Assembly: GCA_964579725.1 (NCBI GenBank)
Contig: CAZOHG010000070.1
Span: 1-16,823, forward strand
Direction of reading: 5' to 3'
Source: CAZOHG01 sp964579725
GTDB taxonomy: Bacteria; Zhuqueibacterota; JdFR-76; BMS3Abin05
Length of the DNA: 16,823 nt
Each line of letters starts with the position of its first letter. The first letter of the stretch is position 1. The translations under genes and the position numbers were made by a program. The notes under the pieces were generated by a model. It was not told where the DNA came from and made no database searches. It saw nothing but the letters and a program-made list of their open reading frames with translations. This document shows, piece after piece, positions 7,480 to 14,030 of the stretch.

Positions 7480-8421
7480 TTACGGCTTTGTAGGACGCAG
7501 CACGCCATTTTCATCCCGTTTGAGAGGATACGGCTGTTTGGGAAGCGGGGCTCCCGGCAATTCTTCGATGGATTTGCCGTATTTCCAGTCGGGCGGGCAA
7601 ATGGCAATGTACCGCGCGTACCCACCGGTTCCGCCTTCTGGTCGCGCAAAACCGATGGCGACCAAAGCGCCGGCTTCCGGTACTTTGTCCAGATTGGTTA
7701 ATCCTTCGGCCTGACAATAGTTGTGGTGCAAAATCCAGCTTTCGCCGATCATGGCACCGGTTGTGTCGGTGTCTAAGGGTTCGTGACCGTGAAAGAGAAT
7801 GTGCCGTGTTTCATGCAGATATTTCAAAGCGTCCAGCGTGATTCCCGGGAAGGGGAATTCGTCGCATTTTTTCTTGTCCGGCCATTTTTTGGACCAATCC
7901 GATCGAATGAAAACAACGGAACCCGCCGGGATCGGCCCGTGTTTGGCTTCCCACGCCTTGATGTCGGCGACAGAACAATGGTAGCCAGGATCTTTGGCCA
8001 CCTTTTCGTGAATGTCGATGACGACCAAAGGACGCACGGCGTAAGTAGCGGGCACATCGCTAATAGTTGCACCGTAGGGATTAAAATGTGCTGGCGGATC
8101 CAACTGCGTGCCGTATTGGTCGGTTTTGAAGATGTAGGCCGTTGCTTGAAACTCATGTTTGGCGTAGGTGAAAATTTCACCCTTCTTGCAATAGCCGGGA
8201 ATGTCCACGGCGGCACGCGCGGGCAAGAATTGGGTGTTGCCAAAGCCTTTCCAGACTGGAATCGTGGGGCTGAATGCGTGGGTTAAATCCACGTACTTAC
8301 ATTTGGTTAAGGTATTTTGGTAAAGGCTCCACAAATCCGTCTTTTTTTGCTGTTGACTGCAACCGGCCAACAAACCGACCAGTAGCGTCAGCAGCACCAA
8401 AAGTCCAACAATCCTTTTCAT
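7480..8421 (-). CDS. Cyclase-family (kynurenine formamidase-like) hydrolase, lipoprotein
   Basis: A 313-residue member of the cyclase family (PF04199: kynurenine formamidase, isatin hydrolase and relatives), metal-dependent hydrolases of amide or lactone bonds. It starts with a lipoprotein signal, LLVGLLAG then Cys21, so it should be lipid-anchored outside the cytoplasm. The family metal motif HxGTHxD appears as QYGTQLDPPAH (102-112): both usual His are Gln, while Asp108 and His112 remain. Further family segments are VVIDI (133-137), GSVVFIRSDWSKKWPD (167-182), ILFHGHEPLDTDTT (208-221) and ESWILHHNYCQAEGLTNLD (227-245). The ATG at 8421 follows GGAGGAGGAAC; an in-frame TTG 18 codons upstream would spoil the signal peptide. 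It lies 90 bp after the NSS transporter gene, probably in the same transcript. Substrate unknown. Confidence 0.88.
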   Translation of the reverse strand: MKRIVGLLVLLTLLVGLLAGCSQQQKKTDLWSLYQNTLTKCKYVDLTHAFSPTIPVWKGFGNTQFLPARAAVDIPGYCKKGEIFTYAKHEFQATAYIFKTDQYGTQLDPPAHFNPYGATISDVPATYAVRPLVVIDIHEKVAKDPGYHCSVADIKAWEAKHGPIPAGSVVFIRSDWSKKWPDKKKCDEFPFPGITLDALKYLHETRHILFHGHEPLDTDTTGAMIGESWILHHNYCQAEGLTNLDKVPEAGALVAIGFARPEGGTGGYARYIAICPPDWKYGKSIEELPGAPLPKQPYPLKRDENGVLRPTKP

Positions 8422-8479
8422 GATGTTCCTCCTCCGTTTTGTTCGAGGTTCACACACTTTCCACCACACACGCAATTAA

Positions 8480-8505
8480 TTGGAAAAAATTCACCTCCTT
8501 TCCAA
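8480..8505 (-). promoter_or_regulatory. Hairpin displaying a strong Shine-Dalgarno-like sequence with no well-spaced start codon
   Basis: On the minus strand AAGGAGGTGA, an almost full match to the 16S anti-Shine-Dalgarno, lies just after the NSS stop. It sits mostly in the loop of a 7-bp stem TTGGAAA/TTTCCAA. The nearest start-like codon is a TTG 15 nt downstream (8475), in frame with the cyclase-family gene. The real start at 8421 has its own GGAGGAGG. It may be a standby ribosome site or a relic. Confidence 0.35.
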
Positions 8506-8510
8506 GCGGT

Positions 8511-9998
8511 TTAGAATTCCTCTTTAACCTTCCACGGTTTTTTGTAAAAGATAAATGCCACAAGAAATGTGAAAAGCAAACTTCCAACGCCCACCCAAAT
8601 AATGGCGCTCATCGGATAGTTGCCGTATCGGTGAATCAGGTCGCTCTTCAAAGATAGAACAAAAGTCACAAAAAGAACAATAGGAATGAAATATTTGATC
8701 ATGAACTCCCACCAGGCGCCAACCCGAATATCGGAGGTTGCGTTGACGTGCTCCCGCAATTTCCTGGCTCCAAAGAACCAGCCCACGACCAGAGCCTCAA
8801 AAAATCCGACTAAAACCAGTGCGTAACTGGAAATAAAGTGGTCGACCAAATCCAGCCAGTAATAACCCGAGCCGGTGGTGTAAAGCAAACCGATTGCGAA
8901 TCCCAAAATCGCAATGGCATGCAAAATTTTGGCACGAGGAAGGCCGAACTTGTCGATCAAACTGGCCACCAGGCCTTCAATTTGGGAAATAGAGGAAGAC
9001 AGCCCGGCAATGACCAGAGCCGTGAAGAAAACCACTCCCATGAGTTTGGCTCCGACCGGCATAGCTGAAATCGCTTGTGGGTAGGCAACAAAAGCCAATC
9101 CGAATCCCCCTTTGACCACGTGTGCCGGTGCCAGTCCCTTTTGAACGGCAATAAAACCCAGGGTTCCGAAGACGGCAAATCCGGCAAAAATAGAAAATCC
9201 GCTGTTAATAAAACCGGTTAAATAAGCGTTGCCCACAATGTCCGATTTTTTGGGCAAATAGCCGGCGTAGGCGATCATGGTGGCCATGGCCAAACTTAAG
9301 CTGAAGAAAATCTGGCCGTAGGCGTCCAGCCAAACACGGGCATTGAGAAGTTGAGAGAAATTCGGTTTTAAATACCACGTCAAACCGACTCCTGACCCCG
9401 GTAGCGTAAGGGCTCGAATGACCAATATGGTGGTGAGCAAGAACAAAAGCGGGATGAAAATTTTGCAAGCCAGCTCAATCCCTCGCTGAATCCCCCGCAG
9501 CTCAATGAACCAATTTAAAAACCAAATGACCACCAAGCCGATTACCACGGCGCTGCTGGGACTTCCAATGTGCCAGATCCCGCTGGTCAAATGAAGGTGC
9601 TGTTTGTAGAAAAAGGCCGCCGGATCGGCGCCCCACCGAAGCGTCAACGAATAGAAAATGTAGTCCAAACACCAGGCAAGAATAATGGTGTAATAGAACG
9701 TAATGCCCAAAACCACAAATGTAGAGGGCCACCAACCGATGATTTCCCATTTTCGGTCAATTTTTCGAAAGCTTTTGACCGCCGAGCCCCGAAACCGGTG
9801 TCCCAAACCGTACTCTAAAATCAAAAGAGGCACCCCTGCCGTCAGCAAAGCGACAATGTACGGCACTAAAAATGCCCCGCCGCCGTCTTTGTAACACAAA
9901 TAGCTAAAACGCCAAATGTTCCCCAACCCAATGGCAGCCCCCACCGCGGCCAAAATAAATCCCAGCCGACTTTTCCACTCTTCCTTTTCGTTTGCCAT
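8511..9998 (-). CDS. Sodium-dependent NSS (SNF) family transporter
   Basis: A 495-residue membrane protein of the neurotransmitter:sodium symporter family (LeuT fold), using the Na+ gradient to import amino acids or related compounds. TM1 shows the signature AAIGLGNIWRFSYLCYKDGG, then GGAFLVPYIVALL in TM2. Gly, not Asp, occupies the monoamine-binding position in TM1 (AIGLGN), as in amino-acid carriers. TM6 is DAYGQIFFSLSLAMATMIAY and TM7 is INSGFSIFAGFAVFGTLGFI. The Tyr of TM2, the Gln and Ser of TM6 and the second Ser of TM7 match the chloride site of animal members. About 12 membrane helices are expected. The start ATG at 9998 has AAAGGG 7 nt upstream. It stands between the aldehyde dehydrogenase and cyclase-family genes, so it probably imports the product of the latter. 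Substrate not determinable. Confidence 0.95.
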   Translation of the reverse strand: MANEKEEWKSRLGFILAAVGAAIGLGNIWRFSYLCYKDGGGAFLVPYIVALLTAGVPLLILEYGLGHRFRGSAVKSFRKIDRKWEIIGWWPSTFVVLGITFYYTIILAWCLDYIFYSLTLRWGADPAAFFYKQHLHLTSGIWHIGSPSSAVVIGLVVIWFLNWFIELRGIQRGIELACKIFIPLLFLLTTILVIRALTLPGSGVGLTWYLKPNFSQLLNARVWLDAYGQIFFSLSLAMATMIAYAGYLPKKSDIVGNAYLTGFINSGFSIFAGFAVFGTLGFIAVQKGLAPAHVVKGGFGLAFVAYPQAISAMPVGAKLMGVVFFTALVIAGLSSSISQIEGLVASLIDKFGLPRAKILHAIAILGFAIGLLYTTGSGYYWLDLVDHFISSYALVLVGFFEALVVGWFFGARKLREHVNATSDIRVGAWWEFMIKYFIPIVLFVTFVLSLKSDLIHRYGNYPMSAIIWVGVGSLLFTFLVAFIFYKKPWKVKEEF

Positions 9999-10112
9999 GG
10001 GAAAACCCTTTCAAATTGAAAGTCCGTTGTGTTTGCAATTTCCCCCGAATTTGAAAATGATCCCTGCTACGCGGCGTTTTGCAGTGTCCCCCTGAAGAAT
10101 CAGTTAGAAGGT

Positions 10113-10122
10113 AAACATGTTT
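10113..10122. promoter_or_regulatory. Palindrome upstream of the NSS transporter gene
   Basis: AAACATGTTT is a perfect 10-bp palindrome about 115 bp upstream of the transporter start, in the 209-bp gap after the aldehyde dehydrogenase gene. It could be an operator or chance; it does not match the TTGTACAA palindromes found elsewhere in the locus. Confidence 0.22.
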
Positions 10123-10141
10123 GACCAATAAATTAGGGTGA

Positions 10142-10202
10142 ATGGGCAGAAGTCGCATCCCGGAAGTTGATTTCTGCCCATCCACGTGTGGCGGTCGCCA
10201 CA
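10142..10202 (-). terminator. Two tandem hairpins after the aldehyde dehydrogenase gene, no U-tract
   Basis: The first hairpin, TGTGGCG/CGCCACA (10187-10202), starts 5 bp after the stop codon. The second has a 10-bp stem ATGGGCAGAA/TTCTGCCCAT (10142-10151 with 10172-10181) and a 20-nt loop. Neither is followed by a clear T-run on the minus strand. They may protect the mRNA 3' end, slow the polymerase, or be a factor-dependent end. Confidence 0.35.
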
Positions 10203-10207
10203 AAACA

Positions 10208-11629
10208 TTAGGCCTCGTCCAAATTAAAACACACAACCTTCGGCTCGGTCATTTCCAACAGGGCAAATTTGATTCCCTCCCGCCCCAGACCGCTATGTTT
10301 GACGCCGCCGAAAGGCATGGCATCTATTCGGTAATCGGTGGAATCGTTAATCATGACTCCCCCGACGTCCAATTCCCGAATGGCTTTGTGCGCCTTGTTT
10401 AAATCCCTGGTAAAAATGGCGGCGTGAAGTCCGTACTCCACGTTGTTGGCCTTTTCAATTCCTTCGTCCAGTGTTTGAATGGGGTAAAGGGCAACGACCG
10501 GGCCGAAAATTTCCTGCTTATCGATTTTGGCTTCCGGGGGAACATGCGTCAGCACCGTGGGTTCCACCAGCGTTCCCTTTCGATGTCCACCGGTCAGGAG
10601 TGTGGCGCCTTTTTGAACGGCATCTTCAATCCAGGATTCCACACGTTTGGCTTCAGCTTCGGTAATCATTGGCCCCATGTCCGTGGTTTCGTCCAGCTGG
10701 AAACCGACTTTCATTTTTCGCGTGCGTTGGACGAAAGCGGTTTGAAACGCATCGAAGATTTTTTCCTGAATGTAAATACGCTGAACACCAATGCAATTTT
10801 GCCCCACTGCCCAAAAAGCTCCGGAAACGCAGGATTCCACCGCTTTGGGAAGGTCTGCGTCGTCCAAAACAATCACCGGTGAATTGGAACCCAACTCCAT
10901 GCCGATTTTTTTCAAACCGGCTTTTTGGGTAATCTGGAGACCGGCTTCCACGCCGCCCGTAAAAGTAACCATTCGAATGCGCGGGTCCGAAACCAACGCT
11001 TCGCCGATCGCACTCCCGTAACCGGTCACTACATTTAGAACGTGAGCCGGTAATCCCGACGCCACGAATGCTTCCGCCAATTTGAGTGCCGAAAGCGGCG
11101 TGACTGTGGCCGGTTTGAGAACCACGGAGTTGCCGCCCGCAATGGCTGGCCCCAATTTGTGCGCCACAAGATTTAAGGGATCGTTAAAGGGGGTAATTGC
11201 CGCAATAACTCCGATGGGAAAACGGTAGTAATACCCGACCCGGTTTTCCGAACCGGGAACGCTGTCGAACGGAATGGTTTCGCCCACAATGCGTCGGGCT
11301 TCTTCCGCCGAAAGACTAATGGTGTTGACGCAACGGGCTACCTCCTTGCGCGCCTCTCGAATCGTTTTGCTGCCTTCCGACGCAATGGTGCGGGCAAACT
11401 CCTCAAAGTGATCTTGAACGTAAGTGGCCACGGCATTCAGAATGGTAACCCGCTCGTGAACGGGCATTTTCCGGCTGATTTGGTAGCCTTTAACCGCACT
11501 TTCGATGGCTCGCAGCACATCGTCCCTTGTTCCGTTAGGTACGGTGTCCACAAGGGAATTGTCGTACGGATTTCGGACATCTATTCTTTCATCCTTGTCG
11601 ATCCATTCACCGGCAATGAGCATTTTCAT
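10208..11629 (-). CDS. NAD(P)+-dependent aldehyde dehydrogenase
   Basis: A 473-residue member of the aldehyde dehydrogenase superfamily, oxidising an aldehyde to the carboxylic acid in the cytoplasm. Key residues are visible: Asn149 in ITPFND, Lys172 in VVLKPATVTP, the FTGG nucleotide loop (223-226), general base Glu245 in GMELGSNSP, nucleophile Cys279 in GQNCIGVQR, and EIFGPVV later on. The type resembles lactaldehyde/succinate-semialdehyde and non-phosphorylating glyceraldehyde-3-phosphate enzymes, but the substrate cannot be fixed from sequence. The start ATG has GGAGG about 10 nt upstream. It lies 72 bp after the homoserine dehydrogenase-like gene, with a TTGTACAA palindrome in the gap. 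In this setting aspartate semialdehyde is an attractive but unproven substrate. Catalytic residues and length are complete. Confidence 0.95.
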   Translation of the reverse strand: MKMLIAGEWIDKDERIDVRNPYDNSLVDTVPNGTRDDVLRAIESAVKGYQISRKMPVHERVTILNAVATYVQDHFEEFARTIASEGSKTIREARKEVARCVNTISLSAEEARRIVGETIPFDSVPGSENRVGYYYRFPIGVIAAITPFNDPLNLVAHKLGPAIAGGNSVVLKPATVTPLSALKLAEAFVASGLPAHVLNVVTGYGSAIGEALVSDPRIRMVTFTGGVEAGLQITQKAGLKKIGMELGSNSPVIVLDDADLPKAVESCVSGAFWAVGQNCIGVQRIYIQEKIFDAFQTAFVQRTRKMKVGFQLDETTDMGPMITEAEAKRVESWIEDAVQKGATLLTGGHRKGTLVEPTVLTHVPPEAKIDKQEIFGPVVALYPIQTLDEGIEKANNVEYGLHAAIFTRDLNKAHKAIRELDVGGVMINDSTDYRIDAMPFGGVKHSGLGREGIKFALLEMTEPKVVCFNLDEA

Positions 11630-11674
11630 GTTGGAAGTCCTCCACTAATGGCGGTTCATTGCGTTGAAAGCCGT

Positions 11675-11686
11675 TTTTGTACAAAA
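11675..11686. promoter_or_regulatory. Perfect palindrome TTTTGTACAAAA, candidate operator
   Basis: A perfect 12-bp palindrome in the gap between the homoserine dehydrogenase-like stop and the aldehyde dehydrogenase start. Its core TTGTACAA recurs at 13748-13755 upstream of the iclR-type gene, which suggests a shared regulator binding site. No good promoter boxes are visible next to it. Confidence 0.35.
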
Positions 11687-11701
11687 GGTACCCTTTCGAC
11701 C

Positions 11702-12733
11702 TCAGGCATATTTCCGATTAATGGCCAACAAATCGGTTAAAAGAGAAAATCCTGTTTCGATTTTTCCCGCCCCGGGGCCAATAATGGTCACAGCCCCCAA
11801 GGTGTCGGTTTCAAAACTTAGGGCGTTGGTAACTCCCGAAATTCCGGCCAGAAAATCCGTTTCGGGCAGTTCCACCGGTGCCACTTCGGCCTTCACGCCG
11901 GAATGGGTTTTCTCAACGCTGCCAATCAGTTTCCAGCGCTTTTGGGCGGCACGTGCTTTTTGTACATCATCCAGCGAAATTTCGGTAATCCCCTTGCAGG
12001 GGATGTCCGGTTCCTTCAAATCGGCGTTCATAAGCACATTGGCCAAAATAAGGACTTTGGCTTTGGCGTCCCAGCCCAGCACGTCGGCGTCGGGAACCGC
12101 CTCGGCGTACCCCTTAGCCTGAGCGTCGCGTAGGGCTTCTTCGTAGGCAATGCCGTTTTCCATTTGGGTCAAAATGTAATTGGTGGTGCCGTTTAAAATG
12201 CCTCGAACACGACGAATTTCCGCGCCGGCCAAACCGGTTTCAGTGAGGTGAAAAACGGGTGTGCCGCTCATGACTGTTCCCTCAAAACGAAAATCGACTC
12301 CGTTTTGGGCGGCCAATTGTTGTAATTCGAGAAGTGACAGTGCAACTGGCCCTTTGTTCGTCGTGACCACGTGTTTTTTGTTTTGCAGCGCCATTCGGAC
12401 GTGGGTGAGTCCCGGTTCTCCCGTTTTAATATTGGTTGGCGTAATTTCAACAATCGTATTGGCGGAGGTTTCGGCAATGATTTTACGGGCATCCCAGCCG
12501 GTAACCGAGTCCGGATGCTCTTTAAGAGATTTCTGCTTTTCCGCCAATTTCAAGGCAAGAGCACCGTCAACTCCGTTGTCATTGTGTAAGGTGCCCAAAA
12601 GAAGGTCGTGAATGGCCACTATTTTAAACTGAAAATTTTCTTGTTTTTTGAGTTGGTTTTCTTTTGAAATCAGCAATTCCATTAATCCCTTGCCGACCGT
12701 CCCAAACCCAATAAAAGCCAATCGAAACTCCAT
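11702..12733 (-). CDS. Homoserine dehydrogenase-like NAD(P) oxidoreductase, short form
   Basis: A 343-residue protein with both homoserine dehydrogenase domains and no ACT regulatory domain. The nucleotide-binding motif FIGFGTVGKG is at 7-16. NKGPVA (126-131) holds the family's conserved Lys127. GILNGTTNYIL (178-188) is the family signature. E211 in EAVPDAD, D222 and K226 in GWDAKAK match the spacing of the substrate/catalytic acid-acid-lysine set. The enzyme interconverts homoserine and aspartate semialdehyde. ATG at 12733 follows AGGAGG by 7 nt; an in-frame upstream TTG (12787) has no such site and is rejected. No aspartokinase, threonine synthase or homoserine kinase lies nearby; instead the neighbours are IclR, an aldehyde dehydrogenase and a transporter. 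A catabolic role, or a different hydroxy acid substrate, is therefore plausible. Confidence 0.92.
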   Translation of the reverse strand: MEFRLAFIGFGTVGKGLMELLISKENQLKKQENFQFKIVAIHDLLLGTLHNDNGVDGALALKLAEKQKSLKEHPDSVTGWDARKIIAETSANTIVEITPTNIKTGEPGLTHVRMALQNKKHVVTTNKGPVALSLLELQQLAAQNGVDFRFEGTVMSGTPVFHLTETGLAGAEIRRVRGILNGTTNYILTQMENGIAYEEALRDAQAKGYAEAVPDADVLGWDAKAKVLILANVLMNADLKEPDIPCKGITEISLDDVQKARAAQKRWKLIGSVEKTHSGVKAEVAPVELPETDFLAGISGVTNALSFETDTLGAVTIIGPGAGKIETGFSLLTDLLAINRKYA

Positions 12734-12775
12734 GGAAAATCCTCCTGTTTTTTTTATTGGAAAACGGTGATTTAT

Positions 12776-12805
12776 TACATAGCTCATTGTTTCTTCTGCT
12801 CACAA
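12776..12805 (-). promoter_or_regulatory. Possible promoter of the homoserine dehydrogenase-like gene
   Basis: On the minus strand TTGTGA (12805-12800) and TATGTA (12781-12776) are 18 bp apart, 43 bp upstream of the start codon. Each box matches consensus only partly. The 154-bp gap after iclR makes an own promoter plausible, but read-through from iclR is equally possible. Confidence 0.3.
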
Positions 12806-12887
12806 GCCGCTCGCATTGGACGCGTGAGCCGACTCCCCAGGTAGAAAACAAAAAAACAGTACGTTTACGATTTATGAATGGCGACAC

Positions 12888-13649
12888 CTACAGCGTGAAA
12901 AGTGACTGACGAATTTTTTCCCGTGTTTTCTTTAATGCGTCGAAATAAAACGGCACGGTTTCCTCATGAATGCGCGCGGTGGAACCGGAAATGCTAATGG
13001 AAGCCAAAACCTCGCCCCGGGAATCGAAAAGGGGAACGGCCACGCACCGCAGGCCTTCCTCAAATTCTTCGTTGTCCAGGGCAAATCCCTGGGTGTGGAT
13101 TTTCCGAAGCTCCGCCAACAACGCGTCCATTTCGGTAATGGTTCTATTTGTAAATTTCGGAAGTCCTGTCGGTCGAAGAATACGCTGGACGTCCTCGGGA
13201 TTCATAAAAGCCAGAATGGCTTTGCCGAGAGCAGTGGAGTGGGGGGGAATGTGAAATCCAACGTAAGTCATAATTTGAACACTTCGCTTGGATTCAATTT
13301 TGTCAAGGTAAACCACTTCATTTTTAAAAAGTCCTGCCAGATTAACCACTTCGTTTACCTGAAACGCCAAATCCAACAAATGCGGATGAATTTTGTCAAT
13401 CAGGGTACGCTTAATGGGCACGCGGTTGCCCAATTCAAAAAGGGTTAACCCCAAATGGTATTTGTTGGTTTTCTCATTTTTTTGAACAATTCCCAGGTCA
13501 CGAAGGCTTGTCAGGAACCGGTGTACGGTACTTTTATTGAGGCCCAACGTGCGACCCAATTCAGCCACGCCCATGTCTTCATCTCGCTCACTTAAGAGAG
13601 AGAGAATCTGAAAGGCTCTGAAAATGGAATTGTTCCCTTGTTGTTTCAT
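12888..13649 (-). CDS. IclR family transcriptional regulator
   Basis: A 253-residue regulator. The N-terminal winged helix-turn-helix covers about residues 8-66, with the family-typical MGVAELGRTLGLNKSTVHRF recognition region (26-45). The effector domain (about 80-250) includes GKAILAF, EEGLRCVAVPLFDSRGEV and ASISISGS, the usual IclR ligand-pocket segments. Such proteins sense a small metabolite, commonly a carboxylic acid, and control neighbouring catabolic genes. ATG at 13649 is chosen; it lacks a Shine-Dalgarno and lies inside a GTTTCA-N5-TGAAAC palindrome. An in-frame TTG at 13676 would add nine residues. The gene is first in the leftward series, with a perfect consensus promoter, and is divergent from the DUF6132/thioredoxin genes. 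It probably regulates itself and the downstream dehydrogenase, transporter and hydrolase genes. Confidence 0.95.
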   Translation of the reverse strand: MKQQGNNSIFRAFQILSLLSERDEDMGVAELGRTLGLNKSTVHRFLTSLRDLGIVQKNEKTNKYHLGLTLFELGNRVPIKRTLIDKIHPHLLDLAFQVNEVVNLAGLFKNEVVYLDKIESKRSVQIMTYVGFHIPPHSTALGKAILAFMNPEDVQRILRPTGLPKFTNRTITEMDALLAELRKIHTQGFALDNEEFEEGLRCVAVPLFDSRGEVLASISISGSTARIHEETVPFYFDALKKTREKIRQSLFTL

Positions 13650-13659
13650 ATAGTGAAAC
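13643..13659. promoter_or_regulatory. Inverted repeat over the iclR start codon, candidate autoregulatory operator
   Basis: GTTTCA and TGAAAC (6-bp arms, 5-bp spacer) form a palindrome in which the iclR ATG (13649-13647) lies. It is about 25-40 bp downstream of the predicted transcript start. The spacing suits a dimeric IclR-type repressor or an RNA hairpin masking the start codon. Confidence 0.4.
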
Positions 13660-13689
13660 GATATTTTAAATAACAAAACGTTTTACTCT

Positions 13690-13718
13690 ATTATACAAAA
13701 AACTGAATCGGTTGTCAA
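13690..13718 (-). promoter_or_regulatory. Perfect sigma-70 consensus promoter of iclR
   Basis: On the minus strand TTGACA (13718-13713) and TATAAT (13695-13690) are separated by exactly 17 bp, a full match to the housekeeping consensus. The predicted start is near 13683, giving a leader of about 35 nt before the ATG at 13649. Confidence 0.88.
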
Positions 13719-13725
13719 GGAAAAA

Positions 13726-13755
13726 TTACAAAATTGTAAAAAATCTGTTGTACAA
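13726..13755. promoter_or_regulatory. Two palindromes upstream of the iclR promoter, candidate operators
   Basis: TTACAA-AA-TTGTAA (13726-13739) lies 7 bp upstream of the iclR -35 box. TTGTACAA (13748-13755) lies 8 bp further. Both are built from the half-site TTGTA. The second recurs as TTTTGTACAAAA before the aldehyde dehydrogenase gene. They sit between the two divergent promoters. Confidence 0.4.
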
Positions 13756-13812
13756 AGGGAATTTTGGCTGCTGCGGGAACAATCAGTGTGCTGAAAGCCT
13801 TCCAAAATTGGG

Positions 13813-13841
13813 TTGAAAATCGCTTTTTCTTTCATTATATT
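13813..13841 (+). promoter_or_regulatory. Rightward promoter for the small ORF-DUF6132-thioredoxin genes
   Basis: TTGAAA (13813-13818) and TATATT (13836-13841) are 17 bp apart, five of six matches in each box. The predicted transcript start is near 13848. This is divergent from the iclR promoter about 95 bp away. Confidence 0.6.
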
Positions 13842-13850
13842 TAAGCCATT

Positions 13851-14030
13851 TTGAAAAAAGAAGATTTTTTTGGGCGCTTTGTTGAAGCAATGGGTTTGGT
13901 CGAACCTTTCCTTTACAAGCAGGACGCCTTGGAAATGAGCCGTTTTGAACAAGGTGGTCTTGTTTCCGGCTGTTCCTGCACACAGGGTGGAAAGAAAGAT
14001 TGTGGAAAAAATGCACGTATTTGGCAGTAA
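13851..14030 (+). CDS. Possible small Cys-containing protein
   Basis: An open frame of 59 codons from TTG 13851 (or 46 codons from ATG 13890, or 32 from ATG 13935) to TAA 14030. Many codons begin with G (GAA, GAT, GTT, GGT, GGA), a usual sign of real coding. The C-terminal part is GGLVSGCSCTQGGKKDCGKN, giving Cys41, Cys43 and Cys51 in a CxC-x7-C pattern that could bind metal or be redox-active. It follows directly on a good promoter (TTGAAA-17-TATATT) and overlaps the DUF6132 start by 20 nt, suggesting coupled translation. Against it: no clear Shine-Dalgarno at any start, and from the TTG the message would be nearly leaderless. I recognise no family. It could be a genuine small protein or chance. 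Confidence 0.4.
   Translation: MKKEDFFGRFVEAMGLVEPFLYKQDALEMSRFEQGGLVSGCSCTQGGKKDCGKNARIWQ

Noticed and set aside
7100..7714. Plus-strand 204-codon open frame spanning the porin start and cyclase-family end
   Set aside because: It runs antisense across two supported genes and a terminator hairpin, with no recognisable protein features.
10009..10021. TTTCAAATTGAAA palindrome at the transporter ribosome site as a second copy of the iclR start palindrome
   Set aside because: The spacing between arms differs (3 versus 5), and AT-rich palindromes of this size are common; not enough to claim a shared operator.
13643..13659. KdgR-type operator at the iclR start
   Set aside because: The arms are in the opposite order (TTTCA-N5-TGAAA rather than TGAAA-N5-TTTCA), so I kept it only as an unspecified inverted repeat.
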